Shown here in pieces: positions 7,935-16,541 of a stretch of 64,000 bases of DNA. Source of the stretch: Alloscardovia macacae (GTDB lineage Bacteria > Actinomycetota > Actinomycetes > Actinomycetales > Bifidobacteriaceae). The stretch covers positions 124,001 to 188,000 of the forward strand of contig NZ_MWWT01000005.1 of NCBI RefSeq assembly GCF_002259705.1. Direction: 5' to 3'. The position numbers were made by a program, and so were the translations under genes. Every line of letters starts with the position of its first letter. The stretch's first letter is position 1. The notes under the pieces are model-generated. The model searched no databases. It had not been told where the DNA came from and saw nothing but the letters and a program-made list of their open reading frames with translations.

Positions 7935-8804
7935 TTAGAGCCGCTCATGCTCGTGCTGTATACCGCTCGGCGCGAACGAATCGTATTTATACATGAGGGC
8001 ATTTTCGTGAGCGAATGTAGCTATCTGTGCGCGGCGTTCGCTATGAATCTTTCGTAGAATGTTATGAACGTGCGTTTTTGCTGTTTCGAGGCTCACGTGA
8101 AGTGTCTTCGCTATCTCGTTATTCGTATAGCCTTCAGCGATGAGGAGGATAACGTCACGTTCTCGGTCTGTAATGCTCGCAAGTTCTGGAATCTGGCGGA
8201 AACGTTTAATGTCTAGGGATTCGGGAATAACTAAAGACCGTGGAGCTCCTATGTTATCGAACATATGTGGGGCGTCGGGACTTTCGGTATAGACGCTTTC
8301 TATGGTGTGAATGACGTCTTTCGGATCATCATCCTTAAGTAGGAAGTCGCTTGCGCCGAAATCGTGCGCGAGGTAGCGATACCGAGGATTATTATACGTC
8401 GTCAGAATAATCACTTTTGTGTCGAGCTTCGAGCGCAGATGGTGTAGCTCGGTAGGTGAAGCGCAAGAGGCGGAAGAAACTGAAGAAGCAGACGCTCCTT
8501 CAGTATGTGCTTGATGCTGGTAGCGTGACCGTCCTGAATATGGCCGTCCCACCTTCAGCGCCTCGACCTGCTCCGTAATGATGGCGCGCGTCGCCTCGAG
8601 CCCATTCGTAAATGGCATACGGATGTCCATGAGAACGATGTCGGGGTGCACGCTTCGTGTCACCTCGATAGCTTCGTCGCCGTTATAGGCATGGCCCACG
8701 ACCTCTATGTTTGCTTCACTGGAAAGGAACGACGTGAGCATAGTATGAATGAGCTTTTGGTCTTCCGCCACGACTAAGCGAATAGGTTTCTGTGGAGTCT
8801 TCAC
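7935..8804 (-). CDS. NarL/LuxR-type response regulator with an inserted linker
   Basis: Two-component DNA-binding regulator of 289 residues. The receiver domain holds the acidic pair in VVAEDQK and the phosphoacceptor D60 in IVLMDIRMP; the receiver threonine and lysine follow in IILTTYN and FLLKDDDPK. A LuxR HTH forms the C-terminus (ITDRERDVILLIAEGYTNNEIAKTL). Between helix 3 and strand 4 there is an unusual insert of roughly 50 polar residues (about 80-125, Ser/Ala/Gln/His-rich), so the protein is longer than the usual ~215. The GTG at 8804 is chosen because AAGGAGG lies 5 nt upstream; a GTG at 8909 has no such site. No sensor kinase is adjacent, so it is an orphan in this window. Confidence 0.87.
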   Translation of the reverse strand: MKTPQKPIRLVVAEDQKLIHTMLTSFLSSEANIEVVGHAYNGDEAIEVTRSVHPDIVLMDIRMPFTNGLEATRAIITEQVEALKVGRPYSGRSRYQHQAHTEGASASSVSSASCASPTELHHLRSKLDTKVIILTTYNNPRYRYLAHDFGASDFLLKDDDPKDVIHTIESVYTESPDAPHMFDNIGAPRSLVIPESLDIKRFRQIPELASITDRERDVILLIAEGYTNNEIAKTLHVSLETAKTHVHNILRKIHSERRAQIATFAHENALMYKYDSFAPSGIQHEHERL

Positions 8805-9012
8805 TGTGTCCTCCTTAAGGTTTTTCTTCGTGTTTTGTGCGGTCGGTATATGCCTCCGCTGCGGGTCGTGCTTCTGTGCGGCGACCTGCTTCTTGTTTAT
8901 AGTATTCACGAGTTTTAATTTATAGGGAGTATCCCTCGAAAGATATCACCCGTATGGGGGATTTACAGTTTTCTGTGGGATTCCATGATCGCTGTACGTC
9001 GCTCGTGATGAC

Positions 9013-9018
9013 TACAGT
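9013..9018 (+). promoter_or_regulatory. -10 hexamer TACAGT, leaderless exonuclease gene
   Basis: TACAGT followed by exactly 6 nt and the ATG at 9025; no Shine-Dalgarno is present. The 220-bp gap to the divergent response regulator holds no other clear signal. Confidence 0.5.
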
Positions 9019-9024
9019 AGTGAT

Positions 9025-9945
9025 ATGCATTCTTTTGTGGCTTTGGACTTCGAGACGGCGAACGGACACCGTGAGTCCGCCTGCTCGCTGGGTATGGTAC
9101 GGTTCAGTGCTGAGGGCGAACAGCTGGGTGAGTATTACTCGCTCATTCAGCCGCCGCGCGAGTATGGGGACTTCTGGGCTCAGAACGTGCGTATCCATGG
9201 TATTCATGTAGAGGATGTCGCGCACTCTCCGCTCTGGACAGATATCATCGAGGATGTGCGCGAGTTTGTGGCAGATGACCCTATAGTCGCGCATAACATG
9301 CCGTTTGACGGTTCGGTTATTAACCATCTGACGTCATACTTCGGCTTGGCTGAATGGGCTAATCCGCGCCACTGCACGCTGAAGCTCGCTCGGAACCTGC
9401 TGTCTGGTCAGCTTGACTCGTTCGGCTTAGAGCCCGTGTATGACCATTATTACGCGGATGAGGAGTTCGATCATCATAACGCGCTCGCGGATGCTGTCGT
9501 GTGCGGGAAGGTATACGCGAAGTTTCTCGACGAGTTCGGAGCTGATGCTGTGGAGGACATCATGGCGAACGGCTCTCGCTCGGCGTCTGCTACTCGCAGT
9601 CCGCGCTCGCAGCGTCCGCGCATAGACCGTCGTAAGGCGTATGCCATGCCGTACATTTCGCCGAAAGGTCAATTCCTCCGTGGCTCGCGCGTGGCCATCA
9701 CGGGAACGCTGAGCTATGGCTCGCGTGGACAGGTAGAAGCGCTTATATGTTCCCTCGGCGGCGAAGTATCTGCAGCAGTGACGACAAAAACGAACATCCT
9801 CCTCGTCGGTCCGAACAGGGCAGATGGAAGCTCGGCGAAAGTGCGTAAAGCACTCGACCTGCAGCATAGTGGCGTGAGCATATCCATCATGAACGAGGAT
9901 GAGTTCATGCGCGCGCTGCGGGAAGTGAGTAGGGAGTTTGCGTAG
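9025..9945 (+). CDS. DEDD 3'-5' exonuclease fused to a BRCT domain
   Basis: DNA polymerase III epsilon-like exonuclease of 306 residues. Exo I is VALDFETANG (D8, E10), Exo II is around VAHNMPFDGSV (about 91), and Exo III is HHNALADA with D156. A basic Ser/Arg linker (about 183-205) joins it to a C-terminal BRCT domain (about 215-300, RGSRVAITGTLSYGSRGQVEALICSLGGEV), as found at the end of NAD-dependent DNA ligases. The expected role is trimming or repair of DNA ends, with BRCT as a docking module. It is probably not the replicative proofreading subunit. It seems to be transcribed alone from a leaderless promoter. Confidence 0.88.
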   Translation: MHSFVALDFETANGHRESACSLGMVRFSAEGEQLGEYYSLIQPPREYGDFWAQNVRIHGIHVEDVAHSPLWTDIIEDVREFVADDPIVAHNMPFDGSVINHLTSYFGLAEWANPRHCTLKLARNLLSGQLDSFGLEPVYDHYYADEEFDHHNALADAVVCGKVYAKFLDEFGADAVEDIMANGSRSASATRSPRSQRPRIDRRKAYAMPYISPKGQFLRGSRVAITGTLSYGSRGQVEALICSLGGEVSAAVTTKTNILLVGPNRADGSSAKVRKALDLQHSGVSISIMNEDEFMRALREVSREFA

Positions 9946-9971
9946 AATCTATCCCCATCCTCCGCTCTCGC

Positions 9972-9977
9972 TACTCT
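9972..9977 (+). promoter_or_regulatory. -10 hexamer TACTCT, leaderless aminopeptidase gene
   Basis: TACTCT followed by 6 nt and the ATG at 9984, with no Shine-Dalgarno. Confidence 0.5.
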
Positions 9978-9983
9978 AGAGGT

Positions 9984-11348
9984 ATGACAGATATTTCGCG
10001 CTACTACGTGCCGGGGCTGCACGTGGATGATCATGTGATAAACGTGCCACTGCACTGGCAGTGGAAGGATGGTGCAGAAGAGCCTGAGCAGGAGAGTTTC
10101 GCCGGGGAGCAGATTCAGCTGTTCTACCGTGTGGTGACGTCTGCTGAGAATGCGAAGCGTGAGCTTCCTCTGCTTCTCTTCCTTCAGGGTGGCCCTGGCG
10201 GTATGGGGCCGCGGCCTATGTCTGCGGATTCTATTCCGTGGCTCGCTGAGGCTGTAAAGCATTTCCGTGTGGTACTCATCGACCAGCGAGGTACGGGTCG
10301 GTCCTCGCGCGTGGATGCGTCGAGCATCACTCGGCGCACGAAGAATGGTGAGACTGCTCGGCAGATAGCGGACTTCTTGAAGAATTTCCTTGCGGACTCC
10401 ATTATTCATGACTGCGAGTATCTGCGTCTGACCCAGTTCGGCGGTCAGAAGTGGGCCACGCTCGGGCAGAGCTATGGCGGCTTCCTCACCATGGCTTATC
10501 TTTCCCTCTTCCCACACGCGCTCGCGGTGAGTTTCGTGACGGGTGGTATTCCGCACATCCCTATGAATCCGCGTGAGGTCTACGAGCACACGGTTCCGCG
10601 CATGATAACGAAGACTCAGCAGTATTACGCGCGCTATCCCGAGGATGAGGCGAAGCTCGCGCACATCGCAGACATCATCGCTTCGGGCGGGGTTCAGCTC
10701 CCGAACGGGGATCTGGTCAGTGTGCGCCGTCTGCAGATGCTGGGCGGAGATTTCGGTATAAAGCCGAGCTTTGAGCGGATGCACTGGACTGTGGATACGG
10801 CGTTTGCGAGCCCGGCAGATGAGGCGTCCGGTATTCTGACCGACGGCTTCCTCATGGAGCTGTTCGCGCGGACGACCTCGTATGGAGATGAGCTGTACTG
10901 GGTTCTGCAGGAGTTTATCTATGCGAACGAGAATATAAGCCCAATTTCCTGGGCAGCGAATCAGGTCTTACGCGACACGCCAGCGATGAGCGAGGACGCG
11001 CGTCCACTCATGCTCATAGGCGAAGCCGCTCTTCCGGAGATGTTTGAGCAGGACGCCGCATTACGTCCATTCGCACCTGCTATGGATCTTCTCATGGCTG
11101 ACACGAGCTGGGGGAAGGTCTATGATGAGGAAAAATTGGCAGAAAATACAGTACCTCTACGCGCGGCCGTCTACTTCGACGACATGTACGTGGACTCCGG
11201 ACTCCAGCTCGACACGCTCTCACGCGTGGGGAACTCTCACGCGTGGGTGACGAACGAATTCGAGCATGACGGAGCCAGAAGCGGGAACGTTTTCCAGCAC
11301 CTGTATGAGGAAGCGCTCAGTCTCGGCGACCTCGAAAATCTTCTCTAA
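9984..11348 (+). CDS. pip: Prolyl aminopeptidase, S33 alpha/beta hydrolase
   Basis: Cytosolic serine peptidase releasing N-terminal proline; 454 residues, the longer actinobacterial form. The oxyanion loop is LQGGPGGMGP (about 68), the nucleophile S163 lies in GQSYGG, the acid is expected in FDDMYVDSG (about 412) and the catalytic His in GNSHAWVTNEFEHDG (about 431). The cap region contains the family's PxEVYEHTVPRM-like segment. It is followed after 13 nt by proC, so proline release from peptides and proline biosynthesis appear co-transcribed. Confidence 0.9.
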   Translation: MTDISRYYVPGLHVDDHVINVPLHWQWKDGAEEPEQESFAGEQIQLFYRVVTSAENAKRELPLLLFLQGGPGGMGPRPMSADSIPWLAEAVKHFRVVLIDQRGTGRSSRVDASSITRRTKNGETARQIADFLKNFLADSIIHDCEYLRLTQFGGQKWATLGQSYGGFLTMAYLSLFPHALAVSFVTGGIPHIPMNPREVYEHTVPRMITKTQQYYARYPEDEAKLAHIADIIASGGVQLPNGDLVSVRRLQMLGGDFGIKPSFERMHWTVDTAFASPADEASGILTDGFLMELFARTTSYGDELYWVLQEFIYANENISPISWAANQVLRDTPAMSEDARPLMLIGEAALPEMFEQDAALRPFAPAMDLLMADTSWGKVYDEEKLAENTVPLRAAVYFDDMYVDSGLQLDTLSRVGNSHAWVTNEFEHDGARSGNVFQHLYEEALSLGDLENLL

Positions 11349-11361
11349 AGAAAGAAGCAGA

Positions 11362-12153
11362 ATGACGACAGTAGGATTCCTCGGATTTGGGAACATGGCC
11401 ACAGCTATCGTGGACGGATGGCGCTCCACGCACACTGCTGAAGACGCGCGCATCCTCGCGTGTGCCGCGCACTTCGACGCTCTCCAGGATAAAGCGCAGC
11501 AGCGCGGAGTAGAAGCAGTGCGGACAGCGCGCGACGTGGTCGATGCAGCAGACGTACTCATCGTGGCGGTTAAGCCATACCAGATAGAAGGCATTTTCAG
11601 CGAGTTCCTCGCGGACGTAGACTGGTCCACAAAGCTCATCATCTCGCTGGCAGCAGGAAAGCTAAACTCATTCTGGAACGAACTCCTTCCAGATGGCGCG
11701 CGGCATATCTCCACTATTCCGAACACGCCTATAGCCATAGGCCAGGGTGTGGTCGTGGCAGAAGATGCGCACACGCTCACAGATGCAGACCTCGAGACGG
11801 TGCGCGCGCTCTTCGAGCCTATCTCGACGCTCGAATTCGTGGACAGCGCGCACGTCTCTGTGGCAGGAACTCTGGCGGGGTGCGGCCCAGCATATGCGGC
11901 CATGTTCATGGAAGCGCTTGCTGACGCAGGCGTGAAGTATGGTCTCCAGCGCGCCACGGCATATCGCCTCGCAGCAGGAATGATCGCAGGGACGGGTGCT
12001 CTCCAGCTGAGCACGGGGCTCGCTCCGGCTGTCATGAAGGACGCAGTCTGCTCGCCGGGCGGCACTACCATTCAGGGTGTAGCAGCGCTCGAGCAGACGG
12101 GGTTCCGGGGGAGCGTGATCAGCGCCATCGACGCTGTGGAAAGTTCGAGGTAG
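11362..12153 (+). CDS. proC: Pyrroline-5-carboxylate reductase
   Basis: Last step of proline synthesis, NAD(P)H-dependent reduction of pyrroline-5-carboxylate. The 263-residue length is normal. The Rossmann start VGFLGFGNMA, the AVKPYQ segment and the dimerisation/active-site region TLAGCGPAYAAMFMEALADAG, with DAVCSPGGTTIQGVAALE near the C-terminus, are diagnostic. The start at 11362 (MTTVGF) is chosen over an in-frame ATG at 11266 because the Rossmann fold begins immediately. The upstream purine tract (AAAGAAAGAAG) is a weak ribosome site, consistent with translation coupled to pip. Confidence 0.93.
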   Translation: MTTVGFLGFGNMATAIVDGWRSTHTAEDARILACAAHFDALQDKAQQRGVEAVRTARDVVDAADVLIVAVKPYQIEGIFSEFLADVDWSTKLIISLAAGKLNSFWNELLPDGARHISTIPNTPIAIGQGVVVAEDAHTLTDADLETVRALFEPISTLEFVDSAHVSVAGTLAGCGPAYAAMFMEALADAGVKYGLQRATAYRLAAGMIAGTGALQLSTGLAPAVMKDAVCSPGGTTIQGVAALEQTGFRGSVISAIDAVESSR

Positions 12154-12236
12154 GCTCGCGGTAGAAGCGTGCCAGAAGCGCGGTGGCAGCGCGGACGGGT
12201 CCGCGACCACAGAAAACGCCGCGGTAGGGCAGAAGG

Positions 12237-12242
12237 TAAGAT
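12237..12242 (+). promoter_or_regulatory. -10 hexamer TAAGAT, leaderless ychF
   Basis: TAAGAT followed by 6 nt and the ATG at 12249, with no Shine-Dalgarno; same geometry as upstream of 9025, 9984 and 40210. Confidence 0.5.
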
Positions 12243-12248
12243 AGAAGT

Positions 12249-13334
12249 ATGGCTTTAACTATAGGAATCGTGGGCCTGCCGAACGTCGGTAAGTCCACAC
12301 TGTTTAATGCATTAACTCGGAATAACGTGCTCGCGGAGAACTATCCCTTCGCCACCATCGAACCAAATACGGGTATAGTGCCACTTCCTGATGCGCGTCT
12401 GGCAGCACTCGCGCCCATCGTGAATACCACGAAGCTCGTGCCGGCTACGGTTACCTTCGTGGACATCGCTGGCATAGTGAAGGGAGCTTCGGAAGGCGAA
12501 GGTCTGGGGAACCAGTTCCTCGCGAATATCCGTGAAGCAGACGCCATCTGCGAAGTGACGCGCGTGTTCAGTGATGATGACATCGTCCACGTGAACGGTA
12601 AAGTAGATCCGACTGATGACATCGAGACCATTAACACTGAGCTCATCCTCGCAGACCTGCAGACCATCGAGAATGCTATCCCGCGCCTCGAAAAGGATCT
12701 GCGTGGAAAGAAGATTAAGCCGGAGTACCTCGATGAGGTGAAGAAGGCGCAGGCTGTGCTCGAAGAAGGTCTGACCATCGACCAGGCTGCGAAGGCTGGT
12801 CGCATCGACCCAGCAGAGCTGCGTGAGCTGCAGCTGCTGACGGCGAAGCCATTCATCTACGTCTTTAACATGGATGATGATGAGCTGACGGATGATGCGC
12901 TGAAGACGCGTTTGTCTGAGATGGTGGCTCCAGCGAAGGCCATCTTCCTGAATGCACAGTTCGAGTCTGACCTGACGGAACTGGATGAGGATGACGCACG
13001 CGAGATGCTTGCGGATGCAGGACTGAGCGAGTCCGGCCTCGACCAGCTGGCGCGCGTGGGCTTCGACACTCTCGGGCTGCAGACGTACCTGACTGCAGGT
13101 GAGAAGGAAGTGCGTGCGTGGACTATTCATAAGGGCTGGACTGCTCCTCAGGCTGCAGGCGTGATTCACTCGGACTTCGAGCGTGGCTTCATTAAGGCTG
13201 CCATCGTATCCTTCGACGACCTCGTGGAGGCAGGCTCCTACGCGAAGGTGAAGGAAGAAGGAAAGATGCGCCTCGAAGGTAAAGATTACGTGATGCAGGA
13301 CGGCGACGTCGTGGAGTTTAAGTTTAACGTGTGA
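12249..13334 (+). CDS. ychF: YchF/OLA1 ribosome-associated ATPase
   Basis: Obg-related P-loop NTPase that binds ribosomes and, unusually, prefers ATP. The 361-residue protein is full length. G1 is GLPNVGKS (8-15), followed by the NYPFATIEPN loop; G3 is DIAGIVKGASEGEGLGNQFL. G4 is degenerate as in the family (FNMDDDE). A helical hairpin occupies about 130-200. The C-terminal TGS domain (about 280-361) contains RAWTIHKGWTAPQAAGVIHSDFERGFIKA. It is transcribed from its own promoter and followed by two stem-loops. Confidence 0.96.
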   Translation: MALTIGIVGLPNVGKSTLFNALTRNNVLAENYPFATIEPNTGIVPLPDARLAALAPIVNTTKLVPATVTFVDIAGIVKGASEGEGLGNQFLANIREADAICEVTRVFSDDDIVHVNGKVDPTDDIETINTELILADLQTIENAIPRLEKDLRGKKIKPEYLDEVKKAQAVLEEGLTIDQAAKAGRIDPAELRELQLLTAKPFIYVFNMDDDELTDDALKTRLSEMVAPAKAIFLNAQFESDLTELDEDDAREMLADAGLSESGLDQLARVGFDTLGLQTYLTAGEKEVRAWTIHKGWTAPQAAGVIHSDFERGFIKAAIVSFDDLVEAGSYAKVKEEGKMRLEGKDYVMQDGDVVEFKFNV

Positions 13335-13396
13335 TGGGCGTGAGACTATAATGTGGGGATTTTAACTCGGGTGAACCGTTCCCTGCACATTCTTCT

Positions 13397-13488
13397 AGAG
13401 GGCAGCTGGTGCTTTTCACGGTGCTAGCTGCCCTCTGGCGTATGGGGTAAAGTCTTGAGTTCTCGGTCATACATGCCCGAGGCTTTTT
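13397..13488 (+). terminator. Two stem-loops downstream of ychF, second with T tract
   Basis: First hairpin: 11-bp stem AGAGGGCAGCT (13397-13407) / AGCTGCCCTCT (13426-13436), with no T tract. Second hairpin: CTCGG (13462-13466) / CCGAG (13477-13481) followed by T5 at 13484-13488, a typical intrinsic terminator. Confidence 0.75.
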
Positions 13489-13541
13489 ATGACCGTGGAT
13501 AGTGCTGCGGCTGGATGACTCTGCGTTTGAGTAGCCTTTAC

Positions 13542-14852
13542 CTATTCGCGCATCTGATCCATCACCTGCTCGAGCGTGCGTGCCACCGACTGTGCTTCGC
13601 GCTGAGCTTCAGCACGTTCCTCACGAGCAGCTGCTGCACGTTCCTCTGCTTCGCGAAGTGAATCCTTATACCGACCTATCTTTATGGCAGTGGTGAGGAT
13701 ATAGGCTTCGCGAGCGTTCGTCGCATCCCATTCGGTTACTTCGGCGGACTTTTTTAAGCGATAACGTATGGTATTTGGATGCACATTCAGAACCTGTGCA
13801 GTGTGTTCGAGAGAAGACCCCGAGAAGAGGAAGGCCTGTAAAGTGCTGAGTATCTGCGTTTTACGCTCATACTGCTTGAGAGGCTGGTACACCTTCTCAT
13901 AGAGCTCCTGCTGCGCGTCATCATCTCCGAAGAGTGCGCGCTCAGCGAGCAAATCCTCTGCGAACATAGGATTCGGATGCTCAGGATAAGCAAAGCGAGC
14001 ATTAAAGCCGTTTAGTGCAGCGCGCAGAGTGGCAGAAGCTCCTTCGAGGCGAGAGCGCGTCGGGCCGATGCAAGCCGTAGGAATCTCATCGAAGAGTGTA
14101 GCGGCGAGCTCGAGGAATGGTCTGCGAGACTTTTCTGCTCCCATGCCTATGAGCAGTATGGTGAAATCATCGTGTGAGGATATGCACACCTGTCCGCCGA
14201 GCTGAAGGACGGCGTTTCTAAGGTCGCCCTGAACGAATCCGGAGCGCAGACTGGAGGATGTGTCGAAGTCTCCCACGATGGCGAAGAAGTTCTCGTCTGG
14301 CTGCCATTTAAAGTTCGCCACGCGAGACTGGAGGGACGGTGAGTAGTCGCAGTTTAAGAGGGATTCGATGATGAATGCTTCGTCGCGTGTGTCCCAGATG
14401 GTGCGCGTTACTGCTACACGGCTGTATATTTGCGCAGCGGAGAAGGCTACTTCGCGTGAGAAGTACATGGCTGCACGCACGTAGGCAGCTTCCTGTCCTT
14501 CTGGTGCGAAAGATGAGACGTGCTTTTCTACGTTTTTTACTGCTATGCGGATAGCGTCGATGACGTTTTCGAGTGTTATTTTCGTGGTCGTCTCCAGCGG
14601 AGCGAGCGTGAAGAGTTCATCTGCAGACACACCCTCGTCGTAAGCAGTGTTCAGTGCGTGCTCGCGTGCGAAAGTGATGTAATCTGCTACTGCAGTCAGC
14701 AGTATAACGCGCAGATAGTAGGCTTCATTTTCACCGAGCGTAAGGTACCAGTCCGTTTTTTCGGCGCATTCGGTGAGACATTCGTTAACGATGAGTTCTA
14801 CTGCCGCGCGCGCAGGAGTGTCGAGATTATCGAGCTGTGGCGGTGCTATCAT
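13542..14852 (-). CDS. PucR-type transcriptional regulator of the fatty-acid cluster
   Basis: Regulator of 436 residues from the ATG. The middle is a GGDEF/CdaR-like module (about 200-290) and the C-terminal PucR helix-turn-helix is clear (QAFLFSGSSLEHTAQVLNVH...NTIRYRLKK, about 335-375). A charged coiled-coil tail (EEERAAAAREERAEAQREA) ends the protein. It lies next to bioY-birA-acc-fas, and Streptomyces FasR, a PucR-like protein, activates fatty acid genes. A role in controlling this cluster is therefore a reasonable inference. The ATG at 14852 lacks a ribosome site, whereas AAGGAGG at 14898-14904 is placed for an in-frame CTG at 14891, giving 449 residues (see findings). Confidence 0.87.
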   Translation of the reverse strand: MIAPPQLDNLDTPARAAVELIVNECLTECAEKTDWYLTLGENEAYYLRVILLTAVADYITFAREHALNTAYDEGVSADELFTLAPLETTTKITLENVIDAIRIAVKNVEKHVSSFAPEGQEAAYVRAAMYFSREVAFSAAQIYSRVAVTRTIWDTRDEAFIIESLLNCDYSPSLQSRVANFKWQPDENFFAIVGDFDTSSSLRSGFVQGDLRNAVLQLGGQVCISSHDDFTILLIGMGAEKSRRPFLELAATLFDEIPTACIGPTRSRLEGASATLRAALNGFNARFAYPEHPNPMFAEDLLAERALFGDDDAQQELYEKVYQPLKQYERKTQILSTLQAFLFSGSSLEHTAQVLNVHPNTIRYRLKKSAEVTEWDATNAREAYILTTAIKIGRYKDSLREAEERAAAAREERAEAQREAQSVARTLEQVMDQMRE

Positions 14853-14927
14853 GAGCGTCTCGCTTTCTGTCTTTTCGGTGAACTGTCGCAGTTTCTTCCT
14901 CCTTTTATTTTATACTATTTCTGCGCG

Positions 14928-14960
14928 AAAATGGCCGGAGAGTTTTCTTCCGGCCATTTT
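14928..14960 (-). terminator. Terminator between bioY and the PucR regulator
   Basis: Perfect 12-bp stem AAAATGGCCGGA (14928-14939) / TCCGGCCATTTT (14949-14960). On the minus strand the stem ends in TTTT, so it should end bioY transcripts. The regulator's own -10-like TAGTAT lies just below it at 14912-14917. Confidence 0.8.
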
Positions 14961-14970
14961 CTTTTTATTT

Positions 14971-15573
14971 TTATTCTTGCTTCTTTTTCAGCGTTCTCAC
15001 TGTACGCGCGAGTCCCTTTATTCCTAACGTGAGAGCCACTGCGACCAGTGTTTTCACGATGTCGAGTGGAATGAACGCCAGGGATGCGCTCATCAGTGCT
15101 GTCCAGCTCAGGCCCGTGATGGCACTTTGCACGCTGACGCCGAAGAGGTAGAGGAAGACCATCATGCCGGCAGTGAGCGCTGCGCTATACCCGAGGAAAC
15201 GGACAGTAAGGCTCTGAGTATTTTCGCGTGTGGAGCGTGCGAGCTTTTCGCAGATGAGTAGCGCGGGGATAAAGCCCCAGATGAATCCTGCGCTCGGACC
15301 CACCAGTGCTGCGGTGCTCATGCCTCCGGAGAAGACGGGAAGTCCAGCAGATCCGAGAGCGATGTAGGTGGTCAGAACGCTCAGACCTTCAGTACGTGTG
15401 AGATTCAGCGCGACGAGCATGAGGACGAAAGTCTGCATGGTTATCCCCACCTGGGTTCCGGGGATAGTCACTTTTCCTGCCATGCCAGCTGCGGTGAGAA
15501 GCAGAGTGAACAGCGCATACTTTCCCCACGATATACTGTGGAAACGAGCAAAGATATTAGAGGTGATAAACAA
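14971..15573 (-). CDS. bioY: BioY biotin transporter (ECF S component)
   Basis: Membrane protein that binds biotin and works alone or with an energy-coupling module. It has 200 residues with about six hydrophobic segments. Diagnostic parts are VTIPGTQVGITMQTFVLML and the GSAGLPVFSGGMSTAALVGPSAGFIWGF stretch. The start is set at the TTG at 15573 (LFITSNIF) because GAAGGAG lies 6 nt upstream; the longer frame upstream reads into the promoter. It is divergent from birA. No biotin-synthesis genes appear in the window, so the cell may depend on uptake to feed the carboxylase. Confidence 0.9.
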   Translation of the reverse strand: MFITSNIFARFHSISWGKYALFTLLLTAAGMAGKVTIPGTQVGITMQTFVLMLVALNLTRTEGLSVLTTYIALGSAGLPVFSGGMSTAALVGPSAGFIWGFIPALLICEKLARSTRENTQSLTVRFLGYSAALTAGMMVFLYLFGVSVQSAITGLSWTALMSASLAFIPLDIVKTLVAVALTLGIKGLARTVRTLKKKQE

Positions 15574-15599
15574 TTCTTTCTCCTTCGATAGTGCGTCAG

Positions 15600-15631
15600 T
15601 ACAAATGAAAGACTTGTATGTTATGCTACAA
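15600..15631. promoter_or_regulatory. TTGTA/TACAA half-sites between bioY and birA
   Basis: An inverted repeat TTGTA-N8-TACAA (15614-15631) with a further TACAA at 15600-15604 lies in the divergent bioY/birA promoter region. It resembles the outer half-sites of biotin operators (TTGTAAACC-type), but BirA here has no DNA-binding domain, so the binding protein is unknown. Confidence 0.4.
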
Positions 15632-15779
15632 AATGCGCACGACGAAGTGTGAAAAACCCACATAGTAAAAAATATAGTTGTATGAAACCTATAAGAAACG
15701 CCAGAGAAACTTTGTAGGAATCTTTCTAGGCAAATGGCGAAAAAATTGGTAATTTATATAAAGTCTGTTAGGAGAATAT

Positions 15780-16541
15780 GTGACAGTAAACGAACATTAC
15801 CACGTCGTGGATTCCACGAATACTAAGGCGCGCACTCTGCTCTCCAGCCTGCATCTGCAGGGCTCGAGTGGCCTGAGAGCCATCGTAAGCGCAGATATGC
15901 AGACAGCAGGCCGCGGCCGCCTCGGCCGCACGTGGGTGAGCTCGGATACGCAGAATTTTTATGCATCCTATGTATGTGAAGTGCCACGAGGGCTGTATGG
16001 GACACAGGGCTCCTGGCTCCCCACGCTGGCAGGACTCGCCACACTCGACGCCCTTCGCGAGCAGATAGATCCTGAGCTTCCTGTGCGCCTCAAGTGGCCG
16101 AATGACCTCTACCTGAACGAGAAGAAGCTCGGCGGCATCCTCTGTGAAGTCGTGGAGCTGCCTACCCCGGATACTCTCGCAGTCATCATGGGCATAGGAC
16201 TAAACCTTTCCAGCGCTCCAGCGCCTGAAGAATTAGACGGTCTGTATGCCGCTACGAGTCTGAATCAGAGCGTGGATGTGCGAGAGGAGCTCAGAGGAAG
16301 AATTGGCAGAAAAATACACGCAGCACTCACACGCATGAACGCGAACGAACTCAGAGCGCGGGCGAAAAACGAAAGCTGCATACTCGGACGAGCCGTGCGT
16401 GTGCAGCTCGCAGACGGCACCACGCACATAGGAAAAGCCACAGACATCACGCCGAGCGCACGCCTCGAGCTCGACGGCGCATACGAAGTGAACGTGGGAG
16501 ATGTGCTCCACGCACAGACCTTCGGAAGGGAAAACGCATGA
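15780..16541 (+). CDS. birA: Biotin-protein ligase, class I (no HTH domain)
   Basis: Activates biotin to biotinyl-AMP and transfers it to the carrier lysine of the acetyl-CoA carboxylase. The 253-residue protein starts directly with the catalytic domain (VVDSTNTKARTLL), so it is a class I ligase without repressor function. GRGRLGRTW (about 46) is the adenylate-binding loop, followed by LKWPNDLYLNEKKLGGIL (about 104) and a C-terminal SH3-like part. GTG start with AGGAG 6 nt upstream. The stop overlaps the carboxylase start by 4 nt (ATGA), which directly couples enzyme and substrate. Confidence 0.94.
   Translation: MTVNEHYHVVDSTNTKARTLLSSLHLQGSSGLRAIVSADMQTAGRGRLGRTWVSSDTQNFYASYVCEVPRGLYGTQGSWLPTLAGLATLDALREQIDPELPVRLKWPNDLYLNEKKLGGILCEVVELPTPDTLAVIMGIGLNLSSAPAPEELDGLYAATSLNQSVDVREELRGRIGRKIHAALTRMNANELRARAKNESCILGRAVRVQLADGTTHIGKATDITPSARLELDGAYEVNVGDVLHAQTFGRENA

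Noticed and set aside
9714..10784. 356-codon minus-strand open frame opposite the exonuclease and pip genes
   Set aside because: Spans two convincing plus-strand genes in antisense, with low-complexity basic product.
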